DNA of 64,000 bases from Anaerolineales bacterium (GCA_015075405.1 JABTUK010000001.1:1674001-1738000); one strand, 5' to 3'; positions 18,207 through 26,974 are shown, numbered from the stretch's first letter. Numbers and translations: made by a program. The notes: generated by a model not told the origin, from the sequence alone.

Positions 18207-19241
18207 TCAGTTATTTGCGCTCGCCAGACTGGCCTGATTGAATAGGGTATAAGCTCTGGGCGTCTGGCGAAATTCCAGATTTTGCTGAGCCAGTTGGAAC
18301 GCTTTTTTAGCGTCGCCGCCGGTCGTGAGCCAAAACTCTGCTGCGTGATCGGCAAAGGCTGCTGGATGGCGCGCCATCAGTTCGTCGTAGCGAGCCGCAG
18401 CCCTGGCCCGCCACTGGCGCGACTCCTGAGCCTGGCCGATCTCATTCAGAAGACCGGCCAGGTGGGCGGCATAGTCGGGATCGTCAGAGGACATCGCCAG
18501 CGGGCGCAGCCGGGTGATGGCAGCTTCGCGCTCACCCAAGGCGGCCTCAACCTCTGCCAGATGGCCCAGCGCCGGAGCATAGGCTGGCAGGCGGCGCTGC
18601 GCCGCATCGAACCAGACACAGGCGGCGGTAAGGTCGCCCTGCGCCAGCCACATCAGCCCGCGCTGAAAGTCGAGCATGGCGACCGGAAAGGGCGAGACCC
18701 CCTGGTAACACTGTCGCCCTGCGTTAAATAGACGCTCGGCCTCGGCCACCTGCCCGCGTTCCGCTTCTAGCACAGCCAGCGCGTTCACTGTTGCAAAATC
18801 AGGTCGGCGTTTCGCCGCGTCCCGGCGCAGGGCGAGGGCTTCGTCGTAGCGTCCAAGCGCCTGGAAAATCGCAGCACGCTCGGCATCCAACACAGCCCGC
18901 TCCCAACCGAGTCGCTCCGCCGTGTCGAGATCGGCCAGCGCCGCGGCGAAGCGGTGGAAGGCCGCTCGCATCCGGGCGCGGGCCAGGAAGGCTAGACCGT
19001 CGGTCGGCGTGTCGTACACAAATTGCTCGGCCAGCGCGGCGGCGCGTTCAGCGTCGGCGATGCAACCCAGGACCTGCCCACGCAGGGTGAGCAAGTCAAT
19101 CAAGTTAGCCCACTGGCCTGCTGTCAGTCGTCCGGCTGTTGCCTGAGACTCCAGACCATCAATCTGCCCTTGCAGATTCAGCAGGGCAATCACGCCACTC
19201 GTCGTAACCGGTTCGCAACCGTTGACTGGGCCGATCATCAC
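18207..19241 (-). CDS. TPR-repeat protein
   Basis: 344 aa of helix-turn-helix TPR units, for example AVLDAERAAIFQALGRYDEA and ALGHLAEVEAALGEREAAIT. No signal peptide is clear, although the first 30 residues are irregular. GTG 19241 or ATG 19238 both overlap the stop of the DUF4331 gene, so the two are translationally coupled. Probably a scaffold or partner for the DUF4331/Dyp products; no enzymatic motif is visible. Confidence 0.75.
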   Translation of the reverse strand: MMIGPVNGCEPVTTSGVIALLNLQGQIDGLESQATAGRLTAGQWANLIDLLTLRGQVLGCIADAERAAALAEQFVYDTPTDGLAFLARARMRAAFHRFAAALADLDTAERLGWERAVLDAERAAIFQALGRYDEALALRRDAAKRRPDFATVNALAVLEAERGQVAEAERLFNAGRQCYQGVSPFPVAMLDFQRGLMWLAQGDLTAACVWFDAAQRRLPAYAPALGHLAEVEAALGEREAAITRLRPLAMSSDDPDYAAHLAGLLNEIGQAQESRQWRARAAARYDELMARHPAAFADHAAEFWLTTGGDAKKAFQLAQQNLEFRQTPRAYTLFNQASLASANN

Positions 19242-20407
19242 GCCACCGCCTTTGGCTGGGCCATGGCCGCCGCGGCTCTGGCCCGCAAATCCGGCGGGTT
19301 TGGATTCGGGCTAATCAAGTAAGGGAAGGTACGAGCGGCGGGTCGGGTGGCCTGGTCAACGCCGTCGCGTATGCGCGGGCCGTTGCCGCCGTTGACTAAC
19401 AGGGTATAGAGACTGTCCACGATGTCGTCGTTGAGCGAGCGGCCGCCACACGTTTGGGGTGTGATCCCTTTGAGCAAAGCTTGCTCGATCTCGAAGCAAC
19501 TGTCCTCGCTGTATGGTTTTGAAACATCCGCCACCAGGAAATCCGCCAGCAGCAGTTCGGTCAGGGGGTGATTGCCCTGCTCGTCCAACGGCCAGTCGGT
19601 CTTGCCGTCGAGGCCGTCAAAGAAGGCCAAATTGGCGTTCAATCGGGCGCGATAGGCGCCGACGTAAGGCTGGGCCAGGCGGAATGGGTCTTCCTGATTG
19701 TACAAATCCCGAATCTCGAGGTCGCGGTTCACCGGGTCAAACTCTTTTGATGACATCACCACATTTTTTATCTCCGGCCGGCCGATGCGCTCCAACCGGA
19801 TGGGAACTGTGCCGGTCGTCATGGTTTCGCCGGCGACGGCAAAGATGGGGCCGTTCTCGCCAAACATAAGGGCAGTCTCCACTTCGACGACGATGGTCAG
19901 GACATTTTGATCCTCAAGCGTATTGTTGCCTTCAAGCTTAAAGGCAAGTCGCCGCAGCTTTTCAGTGGCCTGTACGCCCGGTAGGTCAATGAAGAATGGG
20001 TCCAGGCGCAGCCCGGCAAAAACCCGCAGGCCCGGCGCTTCCGTGCCCTGTTCGTCGTTGACCCGGAAGGAGATCACCACGCCGGCCGGGGTGGTACAAG
20101 CGCCCGTCTGCACCCAGGCTTCGCTGCCATCCCGCTTGACCGGGGCGGCGAAGGTGCAAGTGAATGAATATTCGGTCTGAGCGACTTCGAACAGCGGGCC
20201 ACTTCCAGCAGGGCGCAGCGTGGCCGGCCGGAGCCGGAAACGGTAGGCAACTGCATCGGAAAAGAGCGCGCCGGGCATGGCCGCCGGAAAGACGGTTAGC
20301 ACCAGCACCAGGCAGTCGGGCCGCTCTGGGCTGGGAAAGACATACAAATCGGCAATGTCGGCGGCGGGGTCGGTGATGGCCCGCGGGCCGGAAAAATGGT
20401 CTGACAT
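19238..20407 (-). CDS. DUF4331 family protein
   Basis: 389 aa with AGGAGA before the ATG. The opening MSDHFSGPRAITDPAADIADLYVF matches the DUF4331 start (SHR-AP-x-x-DPxADIxDxYxF), and the C-terminal NDDIVDSLYTLLVNGGN fits the family end. No signal peptide is present, though many relatives are secreted. The function of DUF4331 is unknown. Here it lies in a tight cluster with a Dyp peroxidase and a TPR protein, suggesting a shared oxidative process. Confidence 0.8.
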   Translation of the reverse strand: MSDHFSGPRAITDPAADIADLYVFPSPERPDCLVLVLTVFPAAMPGALFSDAVAYRFRLRPATLRPAGSGPLFEVAQTEYSFTCTFAAPVKRDGSEAWVQTGACTTPAGVVISFRVNDEQGTEAPGLRVFAGLRLDPFFIDLPGVQATEKLRRLAFKLEGNNTLEDQNVLTIVVEVETALMFGENGPIFAVAGETMTTGTVPIRLERIGRPEIKNVVMSSKEFDPVNRDLEIRDLYNQEDPFRLAQPYVGAYRARLNANLAFFDGLDGKTDWPLDEQGNHPLTELLLADFLVADVSKPYSEDSCFEIEQALLKGITPQTCGGRSLNDDIVDSLYTLLVNGGNGPRIRDGVDQATRPAARTFPYLISPNPNPPDLRARAAAAMAQPKAVA

Positions 20408-20430
20408 GGTGTTCTCCTGTGAAAATTAAG

Positions 20431-20506
20431 ATGCGATGACTCGTGAGGCGAAGAGGCGGGGACATAAAGCGCTTCGCGTCCTCGTGGCCTCGCCTCCTCG
20501 CCTCAT
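20431..20506. repeat. Self-complementary short-period array (GAGGCGA units)
   Basis: GAGGCGAAGAGGCGGGGAC on the left faces GTCCTCGTGGCCTCGCCTCC on the right. It separates the DUF4331 and Dyp genes. A second array with the same unit lies on the other side of the Dyp gene (21901-21972). Confidence 0.85.
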
Positions 20507-20548
20507 TTTCGTTCTTGATGGTGTGCCACAAGCTTGTAAACACACCTA

Positions 20549-21877
20549 TTATGTGTCCAGATCAGCGAGCCAGCGCAGGGCGGGCAGACTGGGCATGAAG
20601 CAGTACTCACCGCCACGATTGACCACAAAGGCGGGGAGACCTTGCAGTTTCCGACGGATGGGTTGCTGGGGGATGGTGAACTGGCCGCTGCCATCGTTTG
20701 GCCCGATCAATGGATCCTTCTCGGCGGGCGCGCCAAAGAACTTGCCATCGTTGACCCACTGGGCCTGAACAAACTCAAACTGCCGGGCGATGTGCGCTCC
20801 GATGAAGGCGAACATGATGCCACGATCGGCGCCGTCATCCTCCAAAACACCATCGGGCAGCGGCGGACCGTAACTGGTGCCGCGCCGGAGCATGCGGTGC
20901 AGCCGCACCTCGCCGACGACAACTGCATCGCGTGGGTGCATCCGCCGGATGTGCGAACCGAGTGGACACTTCAGACCGCGCGCATCATCGGCGGCGTAGA
21001 GGAAAGCATTGTTGCGGTGCGGGTCGGCCCCCAGTTCGGGGTCATCGTGCTCCGGGGCCAGGGCCAGGGGCGCGCCGCTGGGCCAGCGCCCAACGATTTT
21101 GGCGGCCAGCATCTCTTCATCAGCCGGGCTGGTGGTCCGCTCGCGGAGATACTGCCGGAAGGCGGCTACCCGCGTGCGCAGCTTGCGGAAGACCATATAG
21201 GTGCCGTTGCGGCCCAATACTTCGGGCTGCGGCCCGACAGCCAGATCGCCAGTTTCACTCTGATAACCCAGAATGAACTCACCCGCTTTGAGCGGCGCTT
21301 CGTGGGGATTGCTGCCGGGGGCGCCGCTGCCCTCAATAGCCGGCTGGCCGATGCCATCCTTGAAGCCGAAGGGGTCGCGCTCGGTGGGCAAGGAGGCGAC
21401 ATCTTGCCGCCAGATCAGGCTGACGCCGGGCAGGTCGCTAAAGGTGTCACGGGCGTGGGCAACGATCGCCTCGAACTGGGCGGCATGGGGCGCGACGGCG
21501 GCCAGGACGAGATGGACGTCGGGTGAGCCAAGCGGCTGCTCCCACTGGTCGGGAGCGTTTTCGCCGGTGTCGCCAAACTCGGCGGCGCGGGCGGCCATGC
21601 CCTGCTGAAACTCCAGCGGGAAGCTGTCGAGGGAGTCCTGGGGCACGCCGAGGGCCTTGAGGCCGTTGAAAGTGAGTGAGGCGGCGAGCCAAGCCTGTTG
21701 ATCAGGGTCGGCGGCGGAGGTGAGGGCCGGGATGAGCCGGCGCAGGAACTCTCGCCCGGCCTGCCGGTCGTCAATGCGGAATAAGAAGTAGGCCCCGGTG
21801 TAGGGTTTGGGCCGGGGGCGTAAGGCTCCGGCCTGGATGTCGTTTAGTGCGAGGGTAATACTTGTTTCGGTGGTCAT
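20549..21877 (-). CDS. Dyp-type heme peroxidase
   Basis: 442 aa with AAGGAGA before the ATG. GFKDG at 171-175 is the distal GxxDG motif (catalytic Asp174), and CPLGSHIRR supplies the proximal heme ligand His309 followed by the usual HPRD. The length and inserts suit the large class of Dyp peroxidases. It uses H2O2 to oxidise dyes, phenolics or other bulky reductants. There is no Tat or Sec signal and no encapsulin gene in the window, so the enzyme appears cytoplasmic and free. Genes on both sides (ABM-like, DUF4331, TPR) suggest a peroxide-linked operon. Confidence 0.9.
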   Translation of the reverse strand: MTTETSITLALNDIQAGALRPRPKPYTGAYFLFRIDDRQAGREFLRRLIPALTSAADPDQQAWLAASLTFNGLKALGVPQDSLDSFPLEFQQGMAARAAEFGDTGENAPDQWEQPLGSPDVHLVLAAVAPHAAQFEAIVAHARDTFSDLPGVSLIWRQDVASLPTERDPFGFKDGIGQPAIEGSGAPGSNPHEAPLKAGEFILGYQSETGDLAVGPQPEVLGRNGTYMVFRKLRTRVAAFRQYLRERTTSPADEEMLAAKIVGRWPSGAPLALAPEHDDPELGADPHRNNAFLYAADDARGLKCPLGSHIRRMHPRDAVVVGEVRLHRMLRRGTSYGPPLPDGVLEDDGADRGIMFAFIGAHIARQFEFVQAQWVNDGKFFGAPAEKDPLIGPNDGSGQFTIPQQPIRRKLQGLPAFVVNRGGEYCFMPSLPALRWLADLDT

Positions 21878-21900
21878 GGTTTTTCTCCTTCGTAAATAAA

Positions 21901-21972
21901 GACGCGATGACCGGTGAGGCGAGGAGGCGAAAAGCCTTTTCGCCTCACTTATCCTCGCCTCTTCGCCTCATT
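21901..21972. repeat. Self-complementary short-period array (GAGGCGA units), second copy around the Dyp gene
   Basis: GTGAGGCGAGGAGGCGAAAAG faces CTTTTCGCCTCACTTATCC and then CTCGCCTCTTCGCCTCA. It fills the space between the ABM-like stop (21974) and the Dyp start, and shares its unit with 20431-20506. Confidence 0.85.
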
Positions 21973-21973
21973 A

Positions 21974-22603
21974 TCAGTCGGCGGCTTGCTCGAGCAGCGG
22001 CTGCAGGGCCGGGTGCATGAGGGCTTCTTCAGCCGCCGGATTGTCGAGCACCTGCTGAAAGGCGGCTTCTACCCGCTGAGCTTTGCGGATCTGTGGCGTC
22101 GTCTGATCCGCGAGCATATTCCAATACCCGACTGCGGGGGCCTGGGCCGATTGCAGAATACGCTTGAGATCGCTGGTGTTGGCCGACAGGAATTGCTCGA
22201 TTTCTCCGGTGCTCGCGGTGCTAAGCCCCCCGGCGCTGACCGAGGCCTGCATAGATTTGATGATGCTGCTGCCCTCGACGGTATACTGCATCCAGTCAAC
22301 AAAGGCTCTGAAACCCATGACCAGGACGGCGTCGTCAATATAGGGATCCCATTCGGTCTCAAAGGTCGTGGCCCACAGGAGCCGCTGATCGTTGTCGAAG
22401 AGCACATGCCGCGAGTCGCGCAGACCGCTCTTTTGGACGACCTTCGGGTCGGCCTGGAGGGCCACAGCGGCGAACCGCTCACACGCTTGGCGAAGCTCCT
22501 CCGCTTGACCCGGCTTGACCGTGAAGAACGTGGCCATCTCGGAGATTACCCGGTCGGTCGCGCCCTTACCTGATTTTTTGCTTAAAGTTACATTGGTTTG
22601 CAT
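21974..22603 (-). CDS. ABM-like alpha/beta-barrel domain protein of the peroxidase cluster
   Basis: 209 aa with AAGGAGA before the ATG. The first ~90 residues (ATFFTVKPGQAEELRQ, then SRHVLFDNDQRLLWATTFE and DPYIDD) have the pattern of a dimeric ferredoxin-like domain. Similar segments occur near Dyp peroxidases and catalase-like proteins. The remaining helical half is unrecognised. It is the first gene of the minus-strand redox cluster, directly behind the palindromic operator. It may handle heme, or bind or deliver the peroxidase substrate; this is inference. Confidence 0.5.
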   Translation of the reverse strand: MQTNVTLSKKSGKGATDRVISEMATFFTVKPGQAEELRQACERFAAVALQADPKVVQKSGLRDSRHVLFDNDQRLLWATTFETEWDPYIDDAVLVMGFRAFVDWMQYTVEGSSIIKSMQASVSAGGLSTASTGEIEQFLSANTSDLKRILQSAQAPAVGYWNMLADQTTPQIRKAQRVEAAFQQVLDNPAAEEALMHPALQPLLEQAAD

Positions 22604-22647
22604 CGTACAGTCTCCTTTTTTATAAATGTTTTTTGGATTTGGTTGGC

Positions 22648-22678
22648 TAAGTTCAATTGAACTTATGAGGCCAGTATA
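22648..22678 (-). promoter_or_regulatory. Promoter with 18-bp palindromic operator for the peroxidase cluster
   Basis: TAAGTTCAATTGAACTTA at 22648-22665 is a perfect 18-bp palindrome. Read on the minus strand, TATACT (22673-22678) is a good -10 that would start transcription near 22666, at the edge of the palindrome. The -35 (TGCGAC near 22696) is weak. A repressor on this site would block initiation. The CAATTG centre is like operators of MarR/OhrR-type regulators, but no such regulator gene is in the window. Confidence 0.6.
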
Positions 22679-22740
22679 TTCGACTTATGGTGGTAGTCGC
22701 ATCCCCCATGACGGGGTATAAAAGGTGGTATTTTGAGCGG

Positions 22741-22776
22741 AAAATAAAAGCCCACCAATAGTTTGGTGGGCTTTCG
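22741..22776 (-). terminator. Intrinsic terminator of the MalT-like regulator gene
   Basis: On the minus strand AAAGCCCACC pairs with GGTGGGCTTT around an 8-nt loop, followed by TATTTT. It lies about 80 bp beyond the regulator's stop at 22857 and isolates it from the peroxidase cluster. Confidence 0.8.
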
Positions 22777-22856
22777 GATGCCGTTATAAAACTAATGTGA
22801 CTGCGCTTAACCGGTCAGGACAGTTCTAACGCAGGCGTAACTCCAGCCGCCGGCCT

Positions 22857-25688
22857 CTAATCTCCCGCCAAAAGGCCCAGAGCCAGGGCTTTGGTCACAG
22901 CCTGCCGCCGGCTGTTAACGCCCAGCTTGCCGTAGATGTTGCGGGTATGGACCTTGACCGTCTGGTCTGAGATGAAAATTTGTTGGCCAATTTCAATATT
23001 GGTTAAGCCCTGGGCCATGAGAGAGAGAATTTCCAGTTCGCGTTTGCTCAAAGGCTCTATCAAAGGCTGAGGGCTGAAGGATGAAGGATGAAGAACCTTT
23101 GGCGACTCTTCATCCTTCATCCTTTCGCCTTCATCCTTTGGAAAGGCGGCCAGGAGGGTGTCGAGATAGGCCCGGTTGATGGCTGAGGGCCGCTGGCTCA
23201 GGGATAGCAGTAAGTGGGCCATGGGGGGACCTTCATCCACAAAGGTGCGGATGTAACCTTCCGGCTTGGCCAGGCTGAGGGCCTGGATTAAAGCGGCCAG
23301 GGCCAGGTTGGTCTGGTAGTGAGCCTGGTGCGCCAGCGCCTTGAGTACCAACATCTCGACCACTTCGCCCATCCGGCCAGCCGTTTCCGCCGAGGTCAGC
23401 AGCCGTTCCAGCAGGCGCAAGGCCGGGTCGGGTCGTCTCCGAGCAATCAAGACCCGGCACAGGGCCAGATGGGTCAGTTGGTCCTCGTAGAACAACTCGC
23501 CGTCCAGGTCAAGGCGCTGCGCCTCAGCCCAACTCGTGGCGGCGGTGAGGCCCTGTCCGGCATCTTCCGCCGGGGAGGACGCTGAGTGGGCCAGCCACAA
23601 GCGCACCTGGCTGGCGTTGACTTCAACCGTAGGGTAGTTGCCGCCCATCCGCTGGGCTAACGCTTTGGCCTGCTCAATCACCTCGAAAGCCTTGCCCGTT
23701 TCGCCCAGCGCCCCGTAAATCCGGGCCAGCGTCAAGTAAACGGAACGGGCAAAAACTTCCCGCCGTGTCTGTCCAGCCAAGTCGAGCGCCTGTTGGGCAT
23801 ACTCCTTCGCCTGGTCCAATTGATTCCACTCGTAATGGAGGCTCGCCAGGCGGCTCAGGGCTTTGATTTTGATGACGTCAGCCGGGCGCTCTCCGATAAG
23901 CTGCAAGAGTTGCTGGTCGAGTTGGGCGGCCTGGCGCAGTTTGCCCCGCGTCCGTTGTAATTCGCCCTGGGCTGCCCTGACAAAGAGCAACGTGCGCTGG
24001 CTGCCGGCGGCCTGGGCCAGGCCGATGGTTTCAGCCCAAACCCGTTCAGCCTCGGCCAGTTCGCCTTGCATAAAGTAACCTCGGGCCAGCAACTCAGTCA
24101 CGCGAGGGTGGACAAACCGGTTCTCGTCGTCGAAATAAGTCATGGCCTGCCGGGCATTCTCAAATGTGGCGCGGGCATCGTCGCGTAGAAAGCCGGCGGT
24201 GGCCCGGTTGACATAGACGCCGGCCAGCGTGGAAAGCTGACTGCTGGCGCGGACCAGGCGCTCGGCGGTGTCCAGGAGTTTTTCGACCCGGTTAAACTCA
24301 CCGCCCAGCATGAGCCAGGTGGTGTACCAGATGCACAAATCGGGCGATTGCTCTATCTCCTCTGGCGGCAGCGACTCTAACCAGTTCAACAGATAGCGGG
24401 AACTGCTCCACAGCGACGTAGCCACCTGCTCGGTTAGCTTGACTGCGCCGGCCCAATCCCGGCCGGCTAGGGCGTAGTTGATGGCTTCCTCCACCGAGTC
24501 GTGCTGTTCGTGCCACAGCCGGGCGCGCCGGTACAGCTCATTCACCCTGGCCTGGCCGATGTCACGGGTCAAGCGCTGGCGCAGGAAGTCGGCAAAGAGA
24601 TGGTGATAGCGATACCAGCGCCGCCGCTCGTCGAGGGGGATGAGGAAGAGGTTGGCGTGTTCAAGATACTCAAGGATAAAGGATGAAGGATGAGGGCTGA
24701 AGGATGAAGACCCAGAAAGTATTTCCTTTTCATCCTTCATCCCTCCGCCTTCCGCCTTTCCCAACACGGCGTCACACAGAGGGGCGCACATTCGGCTTAA
24801 AATAGAGGTGTGCAGCAAGAAATGTTGCACTTCCTCCGGCTGCTGCTGGAGCACTTCCTCGGCCAGGTAGTCGAACACATAGTGATGGCTGCCGGTAAAG
24901 TCGCGGATGAACTGAGCCATGCCGGCCGCATCCAGGCCTTGCAGCGACAGCGCCGCCAACTGCAAACCGGCGCTCCAGCCTTCGGTGCGCCTTTCCAATT
25001 CTTTGATTTGAGCGGCCGGGAGCGGCAAAGCCTTAATCTGTTGAAAGAAGGTGGTCGCTTCGTCCAGGGTAAAGCGCAGGTCGGCGGCCCGCAGTTCGGT
25101 CATCTGGCCGCGCACCCGCAGCCGGGCCAATGGGAGGGGTGGGTCGGCCCGGCTGGTGAGGATGAGGTGCATCGTGGGGGGTAAGTTATTCAACAAAAAG
25201 GCGACCGCCGCGTGGATGGCCTGGAGGTGGAGCAGGTGATAATCATCCAAAACCAGGGCAAATTCAGGCAGCGTCTGCGTTATCTCGTTCAGCAGGGCGG
25301 TCAGCAGGGGTTCGATAGCGGGCGGTTGGGGGGCTTGCAGCGCTGCCAGGGCCTCCTGCCCAAAATCGGCCTTGAGCATTTGCAGCGCCGCAATCAAGTA
25401 GGTCAAAAAGCGGGGCAGGTCATTATCGGCTTCATCCAGCGAGTACCAGGAGACGCAGCGGGGGCTGTGGGGAATCCACTCGGTGACAAGGGTGGTTTTG
25501 CCAAAGCCGGCCGGGGCGGAGACGAGGGTGAGCCGGCGTGACAGCCCAGCCTGCAACCGTTCGACCAGGCGGGGGCGAGGCAGGATGTCATGAAGCTGCC
25601 CCGCCTGGGGAATGAATAGCTTGGTGCTCAGCAGCGAAGCAGCAGCCGGGTGGCCGGAGCGGTCTGTGGATAGAACGGTATCAGCCAT
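22857..25688 (-). CDS. MalT-like LuxR-family transcriptional regulator (large ATP-binding)
   Basis: 943 aa from ATG 25688 (GAGGGGGG upstream); the in-frame TTG at 25703 is inside that site. The opening LLSTKLFIPQ and PRPRLVERL are typical of MalT-type STAND regulators. Walker A is APAGFGKTT (58-66), Walker B near LVLDDYHLL. A long TPR-like helical region follows. The last ~65 residues are a LuxR HTH (LSKRELEILSLMAQGLTN, then SDQTVKVHTRNIYGKLGV). It would bind an inducer and ATP, oligomerise and activate transcription; target unknown. Two short-period arrays are inserted in frame and encode Ser/Pro/Lys-rich tracts (about residue 315, between the STAND and TPR regions, and about residue 860, before the HTH). 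Confidence 0.9.
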   Translation of the reverse strand: MADTVLSTDRSGHPAAASLLSTKLFIPQAGQLHDILPRPRLVERLQAGLSRRLTLVSAPAGFGKTTLVTEWIPHSPRCVSWYSLDEADNDLPRFLTYLIAALQMLKADFGQEALAALQAPQPPAIEPLLTALLNEITQTLPEFALVLDDYHLLHLQAIHAAVAFLLNNLPPTMHLILTSRADPPLPLARLRVRGQMTELRAADLRFTLDEATTFFQQIKALPLPAAQIKELERRTEGWSAGLQLAALSLQGLDAAGMAQFIRDFTGSHHYVFDYLAEEVLQQQPEEVQHFLLHTSILSRMCAPLCDAVLGKAEGGGMKDEKEILSGSSSFSPHPSSFILEYLEHANLFLIPLDERRRWYRYHHLFADFLRQRLTRDIGQARVNELYRRARLWHEQHDSVEEAINYALAGRDWAGAVKLTEQVATSLWSSSRYLLNWLESLPPEEIEQSPDLCIWYTTWLMLGGEFNRVEKLLDTAERLVRASSQLSTLAGVYVNRATAGFLRDDARATFENARQAMTYFDDENRFVHPRVTELLARGYFMQGELAEAERVWAETIGLAQAAGSQRTLLFVRAAQGELQRTRGKLRQAAQLDQQLLQLIGERPADVIKIKALSRLASLHYEWNQLDQAKEYAQQALDLAGQTRREVFARSVYLTLARIYGALGETGKAFEVIEQAKALAQRMGGNYPTVEVNASQVRLWLAHSASSPAEDAGQGLTAATSWAEAQRLDLDGELFYEDQLTHLALCRVLIARRRPDPALRLLERLLTSAETAGRMGEVVEMLVLKALAHQAHYQTNLALAALIQALSLAKPEGYIRTFVDEGPPMAHLLLSLSQRPSAINRAYLDTLLAAFPKDEGERMKDEESPKVLHPSSFSPQPLIEPLSKRELEILSLMAQGLTNIEIGQQIFISDQTVKVHTRNIYGKLGVNSRRQAVTKALALGLLAGD
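23065..23140. repeat. In-frame self-complementary array inside the MalT-like gene (GGATGAA units)
   Basis: GAAGGATGAAGGATGAAG faces CTTCATCCTTCATCC. The frame stays open and encodes a Lys/Glu/Asp and Ser/Pro tract just before the HTH. Confidence 0.85.
24672..24762. repeat. Second in-frame self-complementary array inside the MalT-like gene (GGATGAA units)
   Basis: AAGGATAAAGGATGAAGG and later GCTGAAGGATGAAGA face TTTTCATCCTTCATCCC. It uses the same unit as the array 1.6 kb away in the same gene and encodes a Ser/Pro/His-rich loop. Confidence 0.85.
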
Positions 25689-25741
25689 CCGATCCCCCCT
25701 CAAGCGATCGTGCTGTACCCAAACAAGGTTAAACAGCAGAC

Positions 25742-25747
25742 ATTATA
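25742..25747 (-). promoter_or_regulatory. Candidate -10 box of the MalT-like regulator
   Basis: Minus-strand TATAAT lies about 55 bp before the start codon. A TTGTGC 16 bp upstream is a weak -35. The rest of 25689-25800 shows nothing else clear. Confidence 0.4.
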
Positions 25748-25802
25748 GCGATTTAAAAATCGGGCACAAATGCGGTGCGGGTGTAGAATGGTTGCTGTGT
25801 AA

Positions 25803-25846
25803 AGATAAAAATAGACCCGGCCGCCAGGACAAGGAGGCCGGGTCTA
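25803..25846 (-). terminator. Intrinsic terminator of the methyltransferase gene
   Basis: On the minus strand TAGACCCGGCC pairs with GGCCGGGTCTA (11 bp) around a 13-nt loop and is followed by TTTTTATC. The TAG stop of the methyltransferase frame (25844-25846) is the first codon of the stem. Confidence 0.8.
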
Positions 25847-26917
25847 CTCGCAAAACGGGGTCAAATTCAAAATGAGGGCGTCGTGCCTCCTTTGAAAATA
25901 GACCGGGGACGGGAGACCGGAGACCGGGGATAAATGCCCGGTCATCGGTCCCCGGTCTTCGGTCATAGCCGTTTTATACCGTCGGGGGGGGGGCCATTCC
26001 TTCTCAAAAGGATGACTATTCTGCCAGCCGGTGCGACCGGTCTGGCGGTAATGTTCCAGGCGGCGGATGGCAATCTCGCAGAAGAGGGGGTCGTTGTCCA
26101 GGGTGAAGCAGCGGCGATTGAGCCTTTCGGCGGCCAGCAGGGTTGAGCCGGAGTGGGCAAAAAAGTCAATGACGACGTCCCCTTCGATGGAACTGGCGGC
26201 GATGATCCGCTCGCAGCTTTTGAGCGGCTTCTGGGCGTAGCAGCCGTTGACGTTCTCTTCTAGCCGGTAAAAGACCTGCTGGAGGTCTACCCAGATGTTG
26301 CCGGCCCGGATATGGGGCGACCTGCCGCGCTCGGTGTTTTCGGTCCGCCGGCCGTTGACCTGTTTGTAGTAGCCGCGCAGAATTTTGGGGATGTCGGTGT
26401 ACTCGGCTTCGACATTAAAAACGGGCCGGCCCTGGGTGTAGTAGAGCAGCTCCTGCCGCACCGCCATCCAATTTTTGGGCGTGCCGTAGCCGCGCTGGTT
26501 ACGCATCGTGATAAAGCTACGACTTTTGAAGTTGGTCTGGCGCATCATTAGCATAAAATCGGGCAGCGGTTGAAAGTCGTGCTTCTGGTCGGCCCCCAGC
26601 CAGATGTACAGCGAGCTGTCTGGGGCCAGCACAGCGGCGGTATGTTCGACCCACTGGCGGCACCATTCGATATAGGCGGCCAGTTCGCGCTGCTCAAAGG
26701 CCACCAAATTATAGGGCGGGTCGTGGATCGCCAGGGTTGCCCTAGCGCCGGTCATAAGCTGGTTTATATCGGCGAGGCTGGCAGCATCCAGGCAGCCCAC
26801 TCGATGGCGACCAGCAGGGTCGGTCCAGATTTGGCCCGGCGCAAGGCGGCAGTAAGGGCGCAACTGCTTGCGCAGGGCGGGGTGTTGGTCAAGCCGGGGC
26901 AGAGGGATGTTTTTCAT
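25844..26917 (-). CDS. Orphan DNA methyltransferase (beta class, N6-adenine or N4-cytosine)
   Basis: 357 aa from ATG 26917; an upstream in-frame start at 27010 would read into a dispersed repeat. Catalytic motif IV is HDPPYN (Asp66 to Tyr69), and the AdoMet motif I DFFAHSGST (near 250) lies C-terminal to it, with YAQKPLKSCERII just before. The IV-before-I order is the beta class. DPPY favours N6-adenine but does not exclude N4-cytosine. No restriction endonuclease gene is adjacent. The last ~45 residues are encoded by a short-period array plus the terminator stem, so the native end of the enzyme may have been nearer residue 310. Confidence 0.85.
   Translation of the reverse strand: MKNIPLPRLDQHPALRKQLRPYCRLAPGQIWTDPAGRHRVGCLDAASLADINQLMTGARATLAIHDPPYNLVAFEQRELAAYIEWCRQWVEHTAAVLAPDSSLYIWLGADQKHDFQPLPDFMLMMRQTNFKSRSFITMRNQRGYGTPKNWMAVRQELLYYTQGRPVFNVEAEYTDIPKILRGYYKQVNGRRTENTERGRSPHIRAGNIWVDLQQVFYRLEENVNGCYAQKPLKSCERIIAASSIEGDVVIDFFAHSGSTLLAAERLNRRCFTLDNDPLFCEIAIRRLEHYRQTGRTGWQNSHPFEKEWPPPRRYKTAMTEDRGPMTGHLSPVSGLPSPVYFQRRHDALILNLTPFCE
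25901..25974. repeat. Self-complementary array in the 3' end of the methyltransferase gene (GACCGG units)
   Basis: GACCGGGGACGGGAGACCGG on the left faces CGGTCCCCGGTCTTCGGTC on the right. It extends the methyltransferase reading frame with a Gly/Pro/Ser-rich tail. Confidence 0.85.
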
Positions 26918-26974
26918 CGCTTTTACTTTGTTGGGTCCACAGATACACCCAGATGGACACAGATATTTCTTAAT

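Noticed and set aside
20549..21877. Encapsulin-packaged Dyp peroxidase
   Set aside because: No encapsulin shell gene is in the window and the C-terminus (ALRWLADLDT) does not look like a cargo-loading peptide.
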